Shown: piece after piece, positions 44,987 to 55,479 of the stretch
How the letters are laid out: each line of letters starts with the position of its first letter
Position numbering within the stretch: position 1 is the first letter of the stretch
Source of the DNA: Neoceratodus forsteri
Lineage: Eukaryota > Chordata > Ceratodontiformes > Ceratodontidae
DNA length: 64,000 nucleotides
Reading direction: 5' to 3'
NCBI GenBank assembly: GCA_016271365.2
Contig: CM028131.1
Location: forward strand, 167,590,501 to 167,654,500
Program-made: the position numbers and the translations under genes
The notes under the pieces: model-generated
The model's input: only the letters and a program-made list of their open reading frames with translations
Databases searched by the model: none
What the model was told of the DNA's origin: nothing

Positions 44987-47545
44987 TACATAGATACATA
45001 GACTTTGACAGCAGATAAGGACAGCTTGGCCCATCCAGCCTGCCCATTTCTGTACCTATTGGATAAGCTACAGATCCTCATTAACCAACAGCCTACTTCT
45101 TCCTACCCCCCACCAGAATTGCCTTATGTCTGTACCATGCATTCTTGAATTCTCCCACTGTTTTTGACCCCACAACCTCCTCGGGAAGTCCATTCCATGT
45201 GTCCACCACCCTTTCCATGAAAAATACTTCCTCAAGTTGCTCCTGAGCAGTTCCCCCTCTATCTTCAAATTGTGCCCCCTTGTTGTTGCTCATTCCTTTT
45301 TTCTGAAAGATGCTATCCTCTTTGACTTTGTTGATCCCTTTGAGGTACTTGAAAGTTTCTGTCATGTCCCCCCTCTCCCTCCTTTCCTCGAGGGAATATA
45401 CATTAAGATCCTTTAGTCTCTCTTTATATGGCTTCTGGTGCAGACCCTGCACTATTTTAGTTGCCCTTCTCTGGACTGCCTCCATCCTGTCTGTATCTTT
45501 GCAGAGATGGGGGTCTCCAGAACTGCACACGGTACCCCAAATGTGGTCTCACCAACTATCTGTACAGAGGGATAACAACTTCTCATTTTCTACTGGTGAT
45601 GCCTCTCCCTATACATAGCAGTATTCCCCAGCATTGCTTAATGCATTCTCATATTGCTTGCTGACCTTTAGGTGATCTGATATGACTACCTCCAGGTCCC
45701 TTTCCATTTTTGTTGTTGTTAATACCTCTCCCCCCCTCCACTGTGTACTCTTCCACTAAGCTTTTGTTTCCCAGGTGCATTATTTTGCATTTCTTTGCTC
45801 TGAATCTGAGCTGCCATACTTTTGAACTTTCCTCTAACCTTGCCAAGTCCCTTCTCATCCTTTCCAGAACCCTTTGTGTATCAACCATTGAAGATCTTTG
45901 CGTCATCTGCAAAGAGGCATATGTTTCCCTCCAGTCCCTCCACAATGTCACTTATAAAGACATTAAAAAGGACTGGTCCCAGTACTGAATCATGTGGTAC
46001 CTTGCTAGTAACCCCCCTTTCTTCTGAGTGGACTCTGTTTACTATTACCCTCTGTGTCCTTTGTACAGACATTTTTTTTTACCAAGGCTACCACCCTGGG
46101 ACCCACTCCCAGGCAGGATAATTTGTTTATTAATCTTTTGTGTGGGACTGTGTCAAATGCTTTGCTAAAGTCTAGGTAGGCCATGTGCACAGCCACACCC
46201 TGGTCTACTACTTTGGTCACCCAACCAAGAAATCTATTAGATTTGTCTGACATTACCTTCCCACTGTTAATCCATGCTGCATTGAGTACTGTGCCCCTTT
46301 GACTGCTAAGTACTCAACAATTCTTTCTTTCAGAAGTGATTCCTTCATTTTCCCTACCACTGAGGTCAAACTAACAGGTCTGTAGTTTCCTGCCTCTGCT
46401 TTGCTCCCACTTTTGTGAAGGGGAATCACATCCACCCTAATCCAGTCTTCAGGTACCACATCATCCTCCCATGATTTGTTTAAAAGGGTAGTCAGTGGGA
46501 TCACTAGTTCTCCCCTTAGTTCTTTTAGAATTCTGGGATGAATCACGACAGGCCTCATTGCTTTGTTCACCTTCAGTTTTAGGAGTTCTTTCAGAACCCT
46601 TTCTTCTGTGAATGGACTGGTATCGACCCCCACTATCCAGAGAGATTTCATTGATTGGATTAGGTACCTCCTCTTCTCTTCTTTTGTGAATACTGAGCAG
46701 AAGTATTCATTCAGTATTCCTGCTTTTTCACTGTCCCCTCTGCCCACCCACCCTCCCCTTTATTAAGCCTCACTATCCCTCTCTTGGTCTTTCCTTCACT
46801 CCCTAATGTACCTATAAAAGGTTTTATCCCCCTTCTTAACCAAGTCAGCTATCTTTTCTTCGGTTTGGGCCTTTGCTAGTCTGACTGCCTTCCAGGCTTC
46901 CTTCTACCTTAACTGGTACAGTTCTCTATCCTGATCCTTCTGTGTTGCCTCATACTTCCTGATTGCTATCTTTTTCTCCCTAACCTTCCCCACCACCTCT
47001 TTTAAGAACCATAGTGTCTTTTTCCTTCATTTTGATTTATTTATTTGCTTCACACAAAGGCTTGTTGCCTCTGTGATGGCAGTGTTGATGTTTTCCCATT
47101 GTTCCTTCACCCCTCCTTCTTGCCTGTTTGCTAGTGCTTTTCTCAGGCACTCCCCCATTTTGCCAAAGTCGGCTCTTCTAAAATCCAGTACCCTCAGTTT
47201 TGTGTGGCTTGACTCTACAGCTGTGTTTATCATGAACAACACTGTTTGGTGGTCACTTGTTCCCAGATGGCTACCCACTTTTAAATCTAAGACCCTCTCT
47301 CCATCCCCATTTGGGAGTGCCAGCTCTAAGATTGCTCCCTCCCTAGTGGGTTCCAGCACTAGGTGTCTGAGACATGCCCCCTGTAGGGCACCTAGAATGA
47401 CCCAACTCTTGGATGTAGCTGTAGCAAATGTTCTCCAGTTGACATCTGGCATATTCAGATCCACCATCAACAATATTGCTCCTTTTTCTGCCATTATAAG
47501 GATGCCTTCTATCATTTCTTTATCCATTTCCTCCTGAGATGGGGA
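44987..47545 (-). mobile_element. CR1-clade LINE, reverse copy, 5'-truncated
   Basis: A 2.55-kb reverse-strand CR1 copy. The 3' end is TTACATAGATACATAGACTTTGACAGC at ~44986-45012. It contains most of ORF2 but lacks ORF1 and the first part of the endonuclease. Upstream of 47545 the similarity to other CR1 copies stops (normal VYRPPSQ reads HTGSPSQ here). Same subfamily as the 34433 and 55342 copies, but with more stops. Confidence 0.92.
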
Positions 47546-47560
47546 TCCTGTGTGAATCCT
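45068..47560 (-). pseudogene. CR1 ORF2 remnant
   Basis: Reverse-strand frames in order: endonuclease C-terminal half (47599-47027: LLMVDLNMPDVNW, HLGTSDHQTVLF), EN-RT linker and RT start (46747-46253: ILNEYFCSVFTKEEKRR, NYRPVSLTSVVGKMKESLL, RIVEYLAV), RT core (46253-46005: AYLDFSKAFDTVPHKRLINKL), RT active site (46072-45881: GPVLFNVFISDI, CLFADDAKI) and the C-terminal region (45530-45093). The endonuclease Asp of the (G)D-x-N motif is kept. Several frameshifts and stops; inactive. Confidence 0.9.
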
Positions 47561-48418
47561 TTGGCTTCTCTGGCCTACTTCCTCAGCTAAGGGATGCATA
47601 ACCTCTCTCTGGGAGAGCCAGAGTCTCTCTCTCTCTCTCTCTCTCCTTTTCTCCCTCTCTCTCTCATCTTTGCTTTGCTTTGCTCAGTCTCTAAATCATT
47701 TGAACTAAACAAGTGCTCTTTACTTTTCCTCTTATTCTGTCTCACTGTTGAACCCCTGATTTGCGAAGACACTGAACACGGAAAGCATGTTTTATCAAGT
47801 TAATACAGGCTATTGCAGACTCCCTGGAGCCTGGAATATTTGATGCACAAACTCTCTTCTCTTAGAAATGGGGTTAGCTATTAGGAACTGGTCTCAGGCC
47901 TGGGCACCTTTGTCCTTTCCCTTATGACAATGGCTAGTCACTTGGCAATCCTCTCCCTACTCCACCTTTTCCCCATCTTCACATAGTTTAAAAAAGGTGA
48001 TCTGGTACAAGACTGGGAGAGAGGAGATGGGGCAGTGTGCATTATTTACAATGATAGGTAGACTACCAACCAATCTACCTAGTGTCAAAACTAATGAGCA
48101 CTGTGCTGCCCCCTCCCTGCCAGTCACACACCCGATTGCATCATGTCACTAATTTTTCTAGGGGCTGGGAATTCAGCAAGAAGGAGAGATGACTGGGCTT
48201 GCTGGGAATCTTTGGGACTGCCCCCTTTGAATTGTGCATCAGGGGTCAGAGTATGGTCCAAACAGTCACATTACAAATTTTTGGGGACTGTGGTTTGTGC
48301 TAGGGAGGTGGATTGCTATAGACATTGTTACCTCCTGGCACAGTGCCTGGAGTCACCAGCATTTATCTAAACTTTGTGAAGACTGGGAAGGAGTAGAATG
48401 TAGGATATGAAGGTACCT
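47546..48418. other. Unassigned stretch with (CT)n
   Basis: A CT microsatellite lies at about 47626-47646 with further CT-rich text to 47667. The remainder shows no recognisable gene or repeat. Confidence 0.5.
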
Positions 48419-48967
48419 GGTCATATCGCCATATACAAGATGGCACAGGCAAAACTGTGCACCACTTATAGCGCAGTGCACTAGCGCGACAGGTACAAAA
48501 CCCCCGCAAGGCACAAATGTTGTATGCAGTTGTGTACCCTGTCACAGATGGGTGGTGGGGAGGAGTCACACAGTGGTCAAGACCTCTGCTGGGGAGCTGG
48601 TCTGCTGAGCAGCTGCTGTGGCTCAGTGGGATGAGCCGCAGAAGTGCAGGGTAGCTATGCATCTGTGGACCGTTCCAGACTTTTGCAAAACTGCATTGTG
48701 CGGTTTTCTTTTTTTCTCCCCATTGTTGTTTCCTCTTCCTATAGTTGAAGCCCCCCCCCCGGAGTTGATTATATTTATGGGGGGGGGTTCAGAGGCTGCA
48801 GCACCCCATGATGGGGGTGGGGCGGAGACCCTTGCAGAAAAGAAAGAACTCCATTAATTTTTTTCGCCAAACTTTCTTTCAGCATTGTGTTACAGCGGTG
48901 GCAGTGTATTCACTGTATTTACATCGTGGTACATTGCTGCTCTGCTTTTGTATATGGCAATATGACC
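48419..48967. mobile_element. ~550-bp TIR-bounded element
   Basis: GGTCATATCGCCATATACAA (48419-48438) and TTGTATATGGCAATATGACC (48948-48967) are inverted repeats matching at 19 of 20 positions. Similarity fades outside and quickly inside, as in a short non-autonomous DNA transposon. Internal C9-12 and G9 homopolymer runs (near 48750-48790) can pair with each other. No target-site duplication could be fixed by eye. Confidence 0.68.
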
Positions 48968-49144
48968 CTATAATGGATATAAAGCTGGGGGGGTAGAAAG
49001 GGGCTAGTCTCAGTCACCATGTGGAAGGAGAGAGGGTTTTTTTTTTATATTTTCTATATGTATTCTAATTTTTTGCCAAATGGCCAAATACCAAAAAACA
49101 AATTGTCATGTATCTTGGGTGCCAAATACAAGTACAGTACTCAG

Positions 49145-50668
49145 AGGCCTGTATATTCAAAGGGGTTTGCACCTGGCACAACAAAGTTGCACCGGCACAA
49201 CCCCACATTACACCTTGGTGGGATATTGGCAAGGCCTCTGGGGCAGCGCAAATCCCGATGCACCAGTGCACAATGTAATCGTATGCGGTGCAGATGCAGG
49301 GGGCATGCCCATGCATGTGAGGCACATCCTGATATTCAGCCCAGGATGTGTGGCACATATGCTGGCACAACCCTGCATTGCGCTGCATGGGGTGCTCAAA
49401 GTTGAGCCCCAGTAAAGTTGGAACAAATCCCGGCCACTAACAGGTGGGCTGCTGTATTGCATAGCATAACACAGCAGCCGCTAGACATGGGTGGCCACCT
49501 GCCCACCCAGAGCACTGTCCGCAAGCACCCGCAAACCCCTGTTGGTCTAGTTGCCCCCCTTCCACCCAATTCCCCCAAAAATGTAAAAGACCATCCTGGT
49601 GATCTAGTGGTCCCCACTCCCACCCAACTCCCGAGAAATGTAAAAAGACCATCTTTGGTGGTCTAGTGGTTTAAATGGTCTCCTCCCACCTGATTCCCTG
49701 AGAAATGTAAAAAAGATCAGCCTAATTGGGCTAGTGGAACCCTCCTGCTCATTGCTGCGATCACAGTACAACTCCATCAAAGACATCCTGATGATCCAGT
49801 GGCATCATCTTCCCACTCCATCAGCCTTGCCCACCTCGGGCCCCATCAGCCCAGGTGGGTGGCTGCAACCCACCCTCATACTGTCTGGCCACCCACTGAA
49901 TAACAGGTACAGTGTGGACTGTAAGCCCATTGGTCCCCAGTGGACAAATGGGCTTGCAAGGCATACTGTACCTCCTCATTCGGTGGGCGGCTGGGCAGTA
50001 TCGCGGTGGGTTGCAGCCACCCGCTAATGACAGGGGAGAGAGGGGTGTGAGGGTTCAGTATGGGTGGGAGGGGTGGGGATGCCACTGGATCACTGGGGAT
50101 TTCTTTGACAGAGCTGTATCATGATTGCGGCAATGGGCAGGGGGGGTCCACTAGACCACCAGGGCCGATCTTTTTTACATTTATCAGGGTATCAGGGACT
50201 CGGAGGGGGTGCCACTAGACTACCAGGGATTTATATGTTTTACATATACCGGGATCGCGGCTATGGGGTGGGAAATCCCCTGGATCCCCACTGCACACAT
50301 CATGCTGTGTAGGGCACCAGGTGCACGTTGCTGGGCTGCCCTGCGCAAGGCATGCAAATGAGGCCATAATGACAAGCAAATAGCCCCATTTGCACCTTGC
50401 ATATATTATGGCCTCATTTGCATGCCCTCCACTGAATATCATGAGTGATGCACCCAGGGCAACTGCGTTTGTGCTGGCACATCTCTGTGTTCCCTAGCTA
50501 TGGCTTGTGCTGGTGCAGTCCCACTGTGCCATGCACAGTCCATGCCATATTCAACGGTGCTGCGCCATGGTGCATCACCATTGAATATCACCTGGCCCTG
50601 GCCCCGCCAAGACAGCGTACTGCGCCCAGGCTTGCGCCATTGCCTGGCACAGTCTGAATATCCAGGCC
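49145..50668. mobile_element. 1.5-kb foldback element with nested palindromes
   Basis: Ends AGGCCTGTATATTCA (49145-49159) and TGAATATCCAGGCC (50655-50668) are inverted. Inner arms: GGTGGGTGGCTGCAACCCACC (near 49853) pairs with GGTGGGTTGCAGCCACCCGC (near 50004), AACAGGTACAGT pairs with ACTGTACCT, and AAGCCCATTGGTCC pairs with GGACAAATGGGCTT at a centre near 49938. The arms also carry GTGGTCTAGTGGT and, inverted, CCACTAGACTACCAGGGA, the signature of the 26-kb palindrome, so the two elements are related. Non-coding. Confidence 0.78.
50350..50424. repeat. Perfect 21-bp hairpin inside the foldback
   Basis: GCATGCAAATGAGGCCATAA+T (50350-50370) is exactly inverted at 50404-50424, with a 33-nt loop. 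Confidence 0.92.
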
Positions 50669-51287
50669 ATAGAGTATTCAAAAAAAGGGTATTCACAAAA
50701 TCTTTTCAGGCATATGGAATCTGTATAAGTAAATGCTATCTTATCTAATTTTAAATAAATGCATGTTGCTTAGAATGCTTGAAGCAGGAGTTCAGTTTTC
50801 TATACAACTTGCAGAAGTGTTCATAATAATTACAGCCATGCTATTATAAATCAGAAAGAGTTGTGTCCAAGTGAAGTTTGAGTTATTCAGCTAAAATTGT
50901 CTACATAAAAAAATAAAAGGCAGCACTGTCTAGTAACCAGTATTACATATTCTCTTGCCTTTCCACACAAATCATTTCTGATACAAAAAAAAAATCTGGC
51001 TTCTTTATTTTTTTTTTGAACAGATGTTCACTGCAGTATTTTAAAGTAATGAAAAATTCAGACATAACTCTTGATGTTTATAGGACTGAATGATCACAGG
51101 GGCATTTTCATAATGAAAAATTAGTCAACTTATTTATTAGACCTACAATGTTTTCCAACTTGTTTTACTGCCATTTTAAATCAGGTGATTTCTTGCTACT
51201 GCAATTCAATGTGAAAAAATATTAAAATCTGTTTTAAGCTGGTTTCTAGCTTGAACAGGGCAAGGCACTGATATTTCTATTCATTTA
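50669..51287. other. Unassigned AT-rich stretch
   Basis: AT-rich with T and A runs. No gene, RNA or repeat recognised. Confidence 0.45.
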
Positions 51288-52180
51288 CAACATAGAAACA
51301 TAGACATTGATGGCAGAAAAACATCAATGGTGCATCCCAGTCTGACCGAGTTCCCTAACTAACCCCGAGACCTAGTGTCCATCTAGGGTCCTAGCCCCCC
51401 ACCCCATTTCTCCTTTGGAACTCTGTTGCCCTGAGTGACCACTATACCCTACACTCTGTTCCAACCCTGCTTGAAACCATCAACTGTTTTAGCACCCATC
51501 ACTTCAGTTGGTAGATTTTCCACAGCTCTACCACCCTTTCTGTAAAATAATACTTCCTCATGCTCCTCCTGAACCTCCCTACTGTCAGTTGCTACTCATG
51601 CTCTCATAATCGCAAACTAACATTCAAGCAAAATCGTTCCTCACAGTTCACCTTGTTTAACCCTTTTAGGAACCTGGAGGTCTGTATCAAACCTCCACTT
51701 CTCCTTTTTCGTCTCCATTGACTATATGTTCAGTGCCTTGAGGCCCTCCTTGTAAGACCTGACTTGTTGGCCTTGAATCATTTTTGTTACTTTGAGCTGC
51801 ACTGTCTGAAACCTGTACCTATCCTTCTTGAGGTGATGGCTCAAGAAATGGGTTCAGTACTCCAGGTGCCACTTAATTAAAGATCTGTAAAGGGGTAGTA
51901 CTGTATTACCGTCTTCCCCCTGCTATCAATACCCCTTCCTATACACCCCAGCATCCTACTTGCCTTACCAAAGGCTTTGTTGCACTGGCATGATTGCTTC
52001 AGTGTGTCACTGATAATAATTCCAAGGTCATATTCCTCAGCCATAGTGCAAAGTCTCATCTCATCCAGCCAGTTCTCTACCCTGGGATTCATTTATATCT
52101 TAGGTACATCACTTTGCACTTTTGTGAGTTGAATTTGAACTACCAAACCTTAGAAAACCCCTCTAGTATGGCTGGGTGAA
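51288..52180 (-). mobile_element. CR1-clade LINE, 3' fragment, diverged
   Basis: The 3' end is AACATAGAAACATAGACATTGATGGCAG at ~51289-51316. The reverse frame 52092-51877 reads EEYDLGIIISDTLKQS, CNKAFGKASRMLGCIGRGIDSR. The rest is degraded. The 5' break is near 52180 in the NxxKCKVMHLG region. Confidence 0.82.
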
Positions 52181-52290
52181 AATGAGTAAATTCTAATTTC
52201 ATGGAAAATTCTGTGAAATTTTGATATTTTGTGAAATATTTTGGAATTTCCAAAATTGTTTAATTGGTTATAACTTGGTCATAACTTGGT

Positions 52291-52794
52291 AAGTATTACA
52301 GCTAGAGTCTGTGCGGTGCATGCCCACGAGCATGAATGGCGGCTAGTCGAAGGTACACTTGTTCATGAATGAGTTTGACTTTTGAGGTCATGTAGAATTT
52401 ATACAGTGCAGCTGCTACCTTACATACTGTGCCACTTATCCCCGTAAAGTACTTCCTTTCAAAAAAATGAGCACTTTAAAATATTTAATTTTGGTTGCAA
52501 AAGTTGAGACCGTGATTCCAGGCATGCACATTAGAGTTCACCCCAATGCGCATGCCAGGAATCACAGTCTCAACTTTTGTAACCAAGACTAAATGTGTTA
52601 AAGTGCTTGTTTTTCAAAAGGAAGTACTGTACTTTACAGGGATAAGTGGTATGTAAGGTAGCAGTCACACTGTTTAAATACTATGTGACCCCAAAAGTCA
52701 AACTCGTTCATGAATGAGTATACCTGCTGCTCGGTGCCATTCATGCCCTTGGGTGCACACCACATAGACTTTAAATAGACTGCAGCTAATGTAC
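52291..52794. mobile_element. 500-bp foldback element, ~220-bp arms
   Basis: Centred near 52538. AGTCTGTGCGGTGCATGCCC and GAGCATGAATGGC at the left are inverted on the right as GCCATTCATGCCCTTGGGTGC and CACCACATAGACT. TTCATGAATGAGT, GGTAGCAG/GCTGCTACC, CCACTTATCCC/GGGATAAGTGG, GTACTTCCTTT/AAAGGAAGTAC and AAAAGTTGAGACNGTGATTCC pair in order to the centre. Non-coding; superfamily unknown. Confidence 0.88.
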
Positions 52795-53084
52795 TTTTAC
52801 CAACACTGACAGCTATTCTTTATATTATTGTAAAACATTTTGCCACCAATGCTATATATAAAGGTAGTGCTTTCTAGACATGAATTTGGTGCAGGCACGT
52901 TAAAATTGTCCCCAAAGCTGACAGTGTCCCTTTAATGAATGCATAATAGGTAATGTCACTAGAATTCCACTTGTGGAATTTAAGTTTCATAAAGTACTCT
53001 TCACAACTAAAGCACCTTTCCTGCACTAGCATCATAGCCATGCAACACCTCTCCAACATTCCTGCAATAGTGATGTCCAGCATC
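52795..53084. other. Short unassigned stretch
   Basis: Nothing recognised. It adjoins the CR1 endonuclease-linker fragment. Confidence 0.35.
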
Positions 53085-53695
53085 ATACTTGACTTGGTGA
53101 TCACCAGTTCAGAGATGGTGAGGGATGGCAGTCAGGGAACCTTTGGAGTCCACTGACTACAACACTGTGGTTCAAACTGGCAGTGGTTCCCCCTTTAAAG
53201 ACAGTGGTTCTGGACCTCAAAGGAGTGGATTTCAGCCAGACCTGGGAACTGGTTAGACAGAGAGGGATTGGCTGATGTAGACCAGATAGAATGGGTAGAA
53301 GAACAGTGGGGTAGGGTGAAGGAGACAGTTCTTGAGGTAGCTGAATCTTGTGCAAGAAGGGTCACAAAAAGAATCAAGCACAAAGTCTTTTTGGTTTTCT
53401 AAAGGGTTGGAAGTGGCCATACATGTGAAAAGAAGGGCCTTCACTAGGTACAAGAAGAAAAAAAGGAAAAATGAATGTCAGAACTATCAGATAAGGCTTA
53501 AAAAAGAGAGGGTGGCAATTAGGAGTGCAAAGGCAGACAGAGAGCTATGGTTTGCCAAGCATATAAAAGGTGGGGAAAAGAATGTTATTAGATAAATTCA
53601 GGGAAAAAATGGAAAACAAGGGTTGGGACAGACAGGATAGCAGAAAGGGAACAGTAGTTGAAAACGATGAGCATAAAGTAAATGCACTAAATGAA
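53085..53695 (+). mobile_element. CR1 internal fragment (endonuclease end and linker)
   Basis: Contains LDLVITSSEMV (endonuclease C-terminal end), then SFWFSKGLEVAIHVKRRAFTRYKKKKR and IRSAKADRELWFAKH, the basic linker between endonuclease and RT in CR1 ORF2, ending VNALNEQ. Both ends are truncated. Confidence 0.75.
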
Positions 53696-53828
53696 CAACC
53701 CCCCTGTGTTCCAAACTGCTAACTTCTCTAACAAACCAAAGTAGCTGTCTGTAGTAATTTCAACAAAATAAATGCATACATTTACAAACCAAGATATCAC
53801 AGTTTCACATAAAGATTTGTATATGGAA

Positions 53829-53829
<1 letters not shown>

Positions 53830-53874
<45 letters not shown>

Positions 53875-53882
53875 GGATAGAT
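53830..53882. repeat. (GATA)n microsatellite
   Basis: About 13 tandem GATA/AGAT units with one GATG interruption. Confidence 0.97.
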
Positions 53883-53930
53883 TTGTTTTAACCACAGAGA
53901 AGCAAAGAAATAGAAACCACAAGTGAAAGA

Positions 53931-55058
53931 AGGGAGAAAATTGAAAAATTATGAGACCATCGGAGAGGCAAGTTCCTAGGTGCCACAAGAAAAATTGATT
54001 GCACAATCAGGCATGGAAGAGATGGAAACATGACAGAATAGGAGAGGAGAAAATAGATGCTTGCTTTTAAATCTGTCTGCATAACAAATGAGATTGAGTG
54101 TTATCCAACGCTATCACGGTAAGCTGATGGAGTCTATAGTCAAAGAAAGCTTTGTGGATTCAGGCAGGATTTATACTGTCATGGGCCATATGGAGAGTAA
54201 GCGTGGGCCCCTACTGCACAGACCCAGTGGCAACATGCAATGCTCCCCCAAACATGCCACATGAGAGATTTTTTTCCAAATATTTCAAATAGTACTTATT
54301 TTACTGTGGCTCAAAAGTGTCTGACTGTCCTCGACTAACTTACAATTGCTGTTTGTGATATCACAGTCAGTTAACATGGTAAAGCACTAGATGTCATATA
54401 CTCATACTATAAGGTTAGTTGGGGATCATATAAAGCTTCTTATAGAGATATCTTATCTAGACTATGAAGGTGTGCTCCCAATCCTGAAGAGGAAGACTAA
54501 AGTTTAAAAAAGTGACATCATGTCAGGTCAGTTATACAAGCTAAAACATAACATTCATGAAAGTACATTATGATGTTGGCAACCGCTTGTTCAGAAGGTT
54601 ATTTGAAACACATATGCCTGTCACCCTCTTCTATAATAATACCCTCCCTGAGACAGATCAGAGAGCCTTACAGTACAATATAACCAGAAGAATTGATTGA
54701 ATAGCATCAGTGACAATACTGTCCTTAAAATTAAACCAACTAATGGATCCCGTATTGCATGAACCCCCATTAGAGGCCTAAACGTTTGTCAAATATTTAT
54801 TGAAAAATGTCTACTGAAGGGGCTTGCTTCAGTTACAAATATACACCAAAGATTTGTGTAGTCACTTTATGAGACTTTTTTGGGACCCATAATGGTACGT
54901 AATATACCACAGCACAATTGAAGTGCACAAACATGCTTCAGTGTGTACTTAATAAGTGCAGATGTTTTAAACAACCATACCAATTAACCTGGTGAGAAGT
55001 TGATGTTCGGGGTGCACATCTACTAGGTGTCAAAGGCAAAATGGCAAACATATCCCTT
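53931..55058. repeat. Repeat R, copy 2, uninterrupted
   Basis: Its left half matches 32403-33058 and its right half matches 39365-39852, with the join at CATTATGATGTTGGCAAC (~54567-54584). Length ~1.13 kb. Non-coding and AT-rich. No terminal inverted repeats or poly-A tail noticed, so the class is unknown. Confidence 0.88.
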
Positions 55059-55479
55059 TAAGAAGGGGATCAGAAAACATGTATTTTCCTAACTGTGAGG
55101 ATTTGGGATTAAAGGAGAACAGCAAACAACTAGGCTTAGTTGCAGCAAAGTATTTTATTCTTTGCAACCACAAATTAAATTAACTTTGAAGAGTACTTAT
55201 ATGGCAAATAAATCAAACAAATAAACAGAAGAAGGCAAACATTTAAATAAAGTCTATATATAAACACTAGAAGACAGCTAGTGTTCCCACTGATAGGACA
55301 GCATATGACTGTTCCCTACAGCTCACCTTAGACAAAAATTTGTAGAAACATAGAAACATATAATTTGACAGCAGATAAGGACCGCTTGGCCCACCTAGTC
55401 TGCCCATTTTCCTACCTAACAGATAAGCTGCAGATCCTAGTTAACCAACAGCTTACTTCCTCCTACCCTCCACTAAGAC

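Noticed and set aside
47073..47537. 154-codon forward open frame
   Set aside because: Antisense shadow of the CR1 endonuclease on the reverse strand.
47546..47599. RIHTG in the reverse frame as a zinc-finger linker
   Set aside because: It falls at the broken edge of the CR1 endonuclease where RMGVVYRPP is expected, with no Cys/His fingers around it.
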